Positions 5,335 through 8,995 of a stretch of DNA of 8,995 bases are shown here, piece by piece. The number at the start of each line of letters is the position of its first letter. The first letter of the stretch is position 1. Source of the stretch: Bacillota bacterium (GTDB lineage Bacteria; Bacillota; Clostridia; Oscillospirales; JAKOTC01); assembly GCA_029776465.1 (NCBI GenBank), contig JAKOTC010000110.1:1-8995 (forward strand), given 5' to 3'. Position numbers and translations under genes: made by a program. The notes beneath the pieces were generated by a model. It did not search any database. It saw only the letters and a list, made by a program, of their open reading frames with translations, and was not told where the DNA came from.

Positions 5335-6483
5335 ATGGAGAAAGATTTTACGAAGTCTGAAAACATTGTCACTCATCTGGGAGATGAGTATACAAAGTTT
5401 TTGGGAGCAGTTGTTCCTCCCATTTTTCAGACTTCACTGTTCACCCGCAAGGAAGCCTCCTTCGGCTATGTTTACAGCCGGGTGAACAACCCCACCATAG
5501 AAATTGCTGAGAAAAAGATCGCCCAGCTGGAAAAGGGCAACAAGGCTTATTGCTTCTCCTCCGGCATGGCCGCGATCACCGCATCCCTGATGAACAGCCT
5601 TTCCGCCGGAGACCATGTCGTCTGCGTCAGAAGCGTTTATATGCCGGTCCGCTACTTCATTGAAAACACGCTGAGCCGATATAACATCACCGGCGATTTT
5701 GTGCCGGGGGAGCGGCTGGAGGATTTTGAGGCCGCCATCAAACCCAACACCAAGCTGATCTATCTGGAGAGCCCCTCCTCCAACATCTTCGCCCTCCAGG
5801 ACATCAAGGCCGTCAGCGAACTGGCTCATTCCAAAGGCATCCGGGTGGCCATTGACAACACCTGGGCAACCCCCTATTTTCAGAACCCATTGGAGCTGGG
5901 CGCGGATATTGTCATCCACTCGGCCAGCAAATACTTAGGCGGGCACAGTGATATTGTGGGCGGCGTGCTGATCACCAAAGATCCCGAGCTGGCTTCCGTC
6001 GGTTCGGAGGAGCGGTTCAACTACGGCGCCTGCATGGATCCCCATCAGGCCTGGCTGTTGCTGAGAAGCCTTCGCACCCTCCCCCTCCGGATGGAGCAGC
6101 ACCAGAAAAACGCCCTGAAGGTGGCCAAATTTCTGGAGAGCCATCCCAAGGTGGACCGGGTCTTCTATCCCGGGCTGGAAAGCGATCCCGGCCATGAACT
6201 GGGCAAGAAGCAGATGCGGGGTTACTCCGGTCTGTTGGGTCTGACGTTAAAGACCGACGACCATACCAAGATTGTGCCGGCCCTGAAAAATCTGAAATAT
6301 TTCGAGGACGGGCCCAGCTGGGGCAGCTTTGAAAGCCTGTTTAACGCTTCCAGCTCTTTTTCGGACGAGGCAACCAAGAAAAAATTCGGCTGGCCGGATA
6401 ACCTGATTCGCCTCTCTATCGGACTGGAGAACGGGGACAGCCTTGTGGAAGACCTGGATAACGCTTTGTCCTTCTTAAAATAA
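5335..6483 (+). CDS. Cys/Met-metabolism PLP enzyme, cystathionine beta-lyase-like
   Basis: This 382-residue fold-type I PLP enzyme would cleave or exchange groups on a sulfur-containing amino acid such as cystathionine. It shows YSRVNNPT (47-54, Tyr47 and Arg49 for the phosphate of the neighbouring subunit), SSGMAA (75-80), Tyr102 stacking on the cofactor, Asp174 in AIDNTWATP and Lys199 in SASKYLGGHSD as the Schiff-base lysine. SWG at 328-330 and Arg359 in RLSIGLE match the Ser-Trp and carboxylate-binding Arg of E. coli cystathionine beta-lyase better than gamma-synthase. The cysteine typical of methionine gamma-lyase after the active-site Tyr is a Met (Met103). GAAGG lies 9 bases before ATG 5335. 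Such an enzyme is unexpected inside a uronate operon. Exact substrate is not predictable: beta-lyase, gamma-lyase and synthase activities share these motifs. Confidence 0.9.
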   Translation: MEKDFTKSENIVTHLGDEYTKFLGAVVPPIFQTSLFTRKEASFGYVYSRVNNPTIEIAEKKIAQLEKGNKAYCFSSGMAAITASLMNSLSAGDHVVCVRSVYMPVRYFIENTLSRYNITGDFVPGERLEDFEAAIKPNTKLIYLESPSSNIFALQDIKAVSELAHSKGIRVAIDNTWATPYFQNPLELGADIVIHSASKYLGGHSDIVGGVLITKDPELASVGSEERFNYGACMDPHQAWLLLRSLRTLPLRMEQHQKNALKVAKFLESHPKVDRVFYPGLESDPGHELGKKQMRGYSGLLGLTLKTDDHTKIVPALKNLKYFEDGPSWGSFESLFNASSSFSDEATKKKFGWPDNLIRLSIGLENGDSLVEDLDNALSFLK

Positions 6484-6548
6484 AAGGACCTTTCAGGAAA
6501 CATCACCATCCCCCCTTACCCCATAAGATCAGACAAAGGAGAGAAAAA

Positions 6549-7307
6549 ATGGATTGTTTTTCACTGAAAGGTAAAGTCGCGATTGTCACCGGCTGTCGGG
6601 TAGGGCTTGGCGCGGGAATCGCCGCCGGCCTCGCTCAGGCAGGCGCCCATATCTTCGGCGTCGGCAGCAACCCCGATATGTCCGAAACCAAAGAGAAAGT
6701 AGAAGCTTTCGGCGTACGCTTTGAAAGCATGGCCGCCGACCTGACCTCCATTGAACGGGTGGATGAAATCGTGAACACCTGCTTGGAGAAATTTGGCCGG
6801 GTGGATATCCTAGTCAACAACGCGGGAATCATCCGGCGGGAGGATGCGGTTAACTTCTCGGAGAAGGATTGGGATGATGTGATAAACATCAACCTGAAAA
6901 CCGTGTTTTTCCTCTCCCAGCGGGTGGCCAAAGAGTTTATCCGCCGGCAAAGCGGAGGAAAAATCATCAATGTGGCCTCTATGCTGTCTTATCAGGGCGG
7001 TTTTCGTGTACCCTCCTATACCGCCTCCAAAAGCGGTGTGCTGGGCTTGACCAAGGAAATGGCCAACGAATGGGCAAAATATCGCATCAATGTCAATGCC
7101 ATCGCCCCCGGTTATATGGAGACCGACATCACCCAGGCCCTTCGGGAGGATAAAAAGCGGGCAGAGCAGATTCTTTCCCGCATCCCCGCAGGCCGCTGGG
7201 GAAAGCCGGAGGATATTGCCGGACCGGCCGTTTTCCTCGCCTCCTCCGCCAGTGATTATGTCAACGGCTTCACGCTGGCCGTGGACGGTGGCTGGCTGGC
7301 CTGGTAA
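6549..7307 (+). CDS. kduD: 2-dehydro-3-deoxy-D-gluconate 5-dehydrogenase (KduD), SDR family
   Basis: This 252-residue short-chain dehydrogenase should reduce 3-deoxy-D-glycero-2,5-hexodiulosonate, the product of KduI, to 2-keto-3-deoxygluconate with NAD(P)H. Seen are the dinucleotide motif TGCRVGLG (14-21), NNAG (90-93) and a catalytic set of Asn115, Ser144, Tyr157 and Lys161 (YTASK). Stretches nearly identical to E. coli KduD are present: GIIRREDA, FSEKDWDDV, VPSYTASKSGV, NVNAIAPGYM, RIPAGRWG and the C-terminus ASDYVNG followed by AVDGGWLA. The length equals the family's usual ~253. AAAGGAG lies 7 bases before ATG 6549, and 65 bases separate it from the PLP gene with no terminator. It is followed by kduI, the preceding step of the pathway. 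Confidence 0.95.
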   Translation: MDCFSLKGKVAIVTGCRVGLGAGIAAGLAQAGAHIFGVGSNPDMSETKEKVEAFGVRFESMAADLTSIERVDEIVNTCLEKFGRVDILVNNAGIIRREDAVNFSEKDWDDVININLKTVFFLSQRVAKEFIRRQSGGKIINVASMLSYQGGFRVPSYTASKSGVLGLTKEMANEWAKYRINVNAIAPGYMETDITQALREDKKRAEQILSRIPAGRWGKPEDIAGPAVFLASSASDYVNGFTLAVDGGWLAW

Positions 7308-7333
7308 CCCCCGTCATATTGTTATCCGTTTAC

Positions 7334-7353
7334 GGGCGGGCGAGAGCCTGCCC
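7334..7353 (+). other. Intercistronic hairpin with GNRA loop between kduD and kduI
   Basis: GGGCGGGC (7334-7341) pairs with GCCTGCCC (7346-7353) with one G-U pair, closing a GAGA tetraloop. No T run follows, so it is not an intrinsic terminator. It probably stabilises or marks processing of the polycistronic mRNA. Confidence 0.5.
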
Positions 7354-7391
7354 TGTCGTCATAAATCATTTTAGAGGAAGGAATGATATTC

Positions 7392-8225
7392 ATGTTTGAA
7401 ATCCGTCATGCTAGTCATCCGGATGACGCCAAGTATTACACCACAGAGGAACTCAGAGAAAAATTTCTGATTGAAAACCTCTTTCCGGTGGACGATGTAA
7501 AAATGGTTTACACTCATTACGACCGCTATATCATTGGCGGTTGTGTGCCTGCTACCAAAGAGCTGGTGCTTTCCTGCCCCGAACTGAAAACCGAGTATTT
7601 CCTCGAGCGCCGGGAGATGGCTTTCCTCAACACCGGTGGCGGCAAAGCCGTGATCACCGTAGACGGAACCGTTTACGAGCTGAACAACAAAGACGCCCTG
7701 TATATCGGCATGGGTTCAAAGGAAATCAAAATGGCCAGCGCGGACAAAGCCAACCCCACCAAGCTGTATTTTGTCTCCGCTTTGGCCCATACCACCTATC
7801 CCACCGTTAAAATGGATATCACCAAGGCAACGCCCAAAAAGCTGGGCAGCAAGGAAAACTGCAACGAGCGCACCATTTATCAGTATATCCATGAGGGTGG
7901 CACCAAGAGCTGCCAGCTGATGATGGGCGTCACCATTCTGGAGAAGGGCAGCATCTGGAACACCATGCCCGCTCACACCCATGACCGCCGGATGGAGGCT
8001 TATCTCTATTTTGATCTGGGTGAGAAGGACGTGGCCTTCCACTTCATGGGAGAGCCCACCGAGACCCGCCATCTGATCGTCAAGGATCACGAGGCCATCA
8101 TTTCCCCCAACTGGTCGATCCACTCTGCCGCCGGAACCTCCAACTATGCATTTTGCTGGGCGATGGCCGGCGAAAACTACACCTTTACCGATCAGGACTT
8201 CATTGATCCGGTTGACATGCGGTAA
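7392..8225 (+). CDS. kduI: 5-dehydro-4-deoxy-D-glucuronate isomerase (KduI)
   Basis: This 277-residue cytoplasmic cupin isomerase converts 4-deoxy-L-threo-5-hexosulose uronate to 3-deoxy-D-glycero-2,5-hexodiulosonate. The sequence tracks E. coli KduI (278 residues) end to end: YFLERRE, HTTYPT, LWNTMPCHTHERRME-like IWNTMPAHTHDRRME and ISPNWSIHS. Counted from ATG 7392, the zinc ligands are His195, His197, Glu202 and His244, matching the E. coli His196, His198, Glu203 and His245. Start choice: an in-frame ATG at 7383 sits 5 bases after AGAGG, while ATG 7392 sits about 10 bases after GGAAGG. The latter gives an N-terminus (MFEIRHASHPDDAK) that aligns with the family start, so it is preferred. The gene lies 84 bases after kduD and 17 before the aldolase. 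Confidence 0.96.
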   Translation: MFEIRHASHPDDAKYYTTEELREKFLIENLFPVDDVKMVYTHYDRYIIGGCVPATKELVLSCPELKTEYFLERREMAFLNTGGGKAVITVDGTVYELNNKDALYIGMGSKEIKMASADKANPTKLYFVSALAHTTYPTVKMDITKATPKKLGSKENCNERTIYQYIHEGGTKSCQLMMGVTILEKGSIWNTMPAHTHDRRMEAYLYFDLGEKDVAFHFMGEPTETRHLIVKDHEAIISPNWSIHSAAGTSNYAFCWAMAGENYTFTDQDFIDPVDMR

Positions 8226-8242
8226 ATGTGAGGAGAATGAAT

Positions 8243-8995
8243 ATGGACGTTATTAAAAGATTAGGCGATATCGGTATCGTTCCTGTAATCAAAATCGACG
8301 ATGTTGAAAAAGCGGTTCCGCTGGCCAAGGCGCTCTCCGACGGCGGGCTTCCCGTGGCCGAGATCACTTTCCGCACCGCGGAGGCCGAGGAGGCCATTAA
8401 GCGCATCACCGCTGCCATGCCCGACATGCTGGTGGGCGCCGGCACGGTGCTGACCGTTGAGCAGGTCAAAAAAGCCGTGGACGCGGGCGCGAAGTTTATC
8501 GTCAGCCCCGGCCTGAATCCCAAGGTGGTCAGCTATTGCGTGGAGAACAACATTCCCATCACCCCCGGCTGCTCCAACCCTAGCGACATTGAAGCGGCCA
8601 TGGAACTGGGCCTGAACGTGGTCAAGTTCTTCCCGGCCGAGCAGGCGGGCGGTCTTCCCATGCTGAAGGCTTTAGCCGGTCCTTACGGCAAGATGAAGTT
8701 TATCCCCACCGGCGGAATCAATGAGAAGAATCTGAACGATTATCTGGCTTTTGACAAGATTGTCTGCTGCGGCGGTTCCTTCATGGTGAAGGAAGAGTAT
8801 ATCAAGGCGGGCGACTGGGCAAAGATCACCGAGCTGACCCGGAACGCAGTGAACCTGATGCTGGGCTTCGAGCTGGCTCACATCGGCATCAACTGCGAAA
8901 ACGAGTCCGAGGCCAACTCCCTCACCTCTGCGCTGGCCAATTTGTTTGGCATGCCGGTCAAAGAGGGCAAGGGCGGCAACTTCGTCGGCACCGCT
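8243..8995 (+). CDS. eda: KDPG/KHG aldolase with C-terminal VOC-like extension (3' end cut by window)
   Basis: The frame is open from ATG 8243 to the last base (251 codons, no stop). Residues 1-~200 form a class I 2-keto-3-deoxy-6-phosphogluconate / 4-hydroxy-2-oxoglutarate aldolase: Glu40 and Arg44 in VAEITFRT, VGAGTVL (64-70), SPGL (88-91), PGCSNPSD (108-115), Schiff-base Lys128 in VKFFPAE, PTGGI (155-159) and CCGGSFMV. It would split KDPG into pyruvate and glyceraldehyde-3-phosphate. Classical enzymes end near residue 205-215. This one continues with FELAHIGINCENESEA and LANLFGMPV, a pattern like the first strand and helix of a VOC (glyoxalase/bleomycin-type) domain. GAGGAG lies 7 bases before ATG 8243; an in-frame ATG at 8237 is too close to it. 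The kinase that makes KDPG is not in the window and may lie downstream. Confidence 0.93.
   Translation, partial: MDVIKRLGDIGIVPVIKIDDVEKAVPLAKALSDGGLPVAEITFRTAEAEEAIKRITAAMPDMLVGAGTVLTVEQVKKAVDAGAKFIVSPGLNPKVVSYCVENNIPITPGCSNPSDIEAAMELGLNVVKFFPAEQAGGLPMLKALAGPYGKMKFIPTGGINEKNLNDYLAFDKIVCCGGSFMVKEEYIKAGDWAKITELTRNAVNLMLGFELAHIGINCENESEANSLTSALANLFGMPVKEGKGGNFVGTA

Noticed and set aside
4317..5372. A 351-codon minus-strand open frame opposite the UroD-like gene
   Set aside because: It is the antiphase shadow of a clearly conserved gene, with composition typical of such shadows and no ribosome binding site or family resemblance.

Overview
The window looks like a chromosomal segment of a moderately GC-rich, gut-type Firmicute. 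Class Clostridia, probably Oscillospirales or Ruminococcaceae-like, is an inference from the protein style, the strong AGGAGG-type ribosome binding sites, the GC-rich third codon positions and the gene content. No rRNA, tRNA, CRISPR array or intact mobile element was seen. All intact genes are on the + strand.

Left part (1-2296): a two-component system. An OmpR-family response regulator (70-771, possibly starting at GTG 49) is followed after 4 bases by a membrane sensor histidine kinase (776-2245). The pair ends at a strong intrinsic terminator (2265-2296). The first 52 bases may carry the last codons of an upstream gene that overlaps the regulator by GTGA.

Middle part (2297-3012): a scar with no intact gene. 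It holds what looks like the last ~38 codons of a lost minus-strand gene (2301-2415), which converges on the shared terminator. Abutting it is an internal, frameshifted fragment of an alpha-L-rhamnosidase-like gene (2411-2650) that runs into its own terminator (2658-2700). After about 185 bases without a recognisable gene come a good sigma-70-type promoter (TTTACA, 17 bp, TAGAAT; 2888-2916) and a 14-bp palindrome (2947-2960) that is a plausible operator.

Right part (3013-8995 and beyond): one apparent operon for unsaturated uronic acids from pectin or rhamnogalacturonan-type polysaccharides. The order is a GH105/GH88-type unsaturated rhamnogalacturonyl hydrolase, a UroD-superfamily protein, a cystathionine-lyase-like PLP enzyme, kduD, kduI, and a KDPG aldolase with a C-terminal VOC-like extension cut by the window edge. 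The hydrolase would release the 4,5-unsaturated uronate. KduI and KduD would convert the opened sugar to 2-keto-3-deoxygluconate. After a kinase not present here, the aldolase would give pyruvate and glyceraldehyde-3-phosphate. The hydrolase has no signal peptide, so import of unsaturated oligosaccharides is implied, but no transporter is in the window.

The most interesting point is the insertion of the UroD-like protein and the PLP carbon-sulfur-lyase-like enzyme into this otherwise standard pathway. They have no known role there. The UroD-like gene also has an unusual leader: a strong orphan Shine-Dalgarno sequence, then a hairpin, then a T7 tract directly before its start codon.
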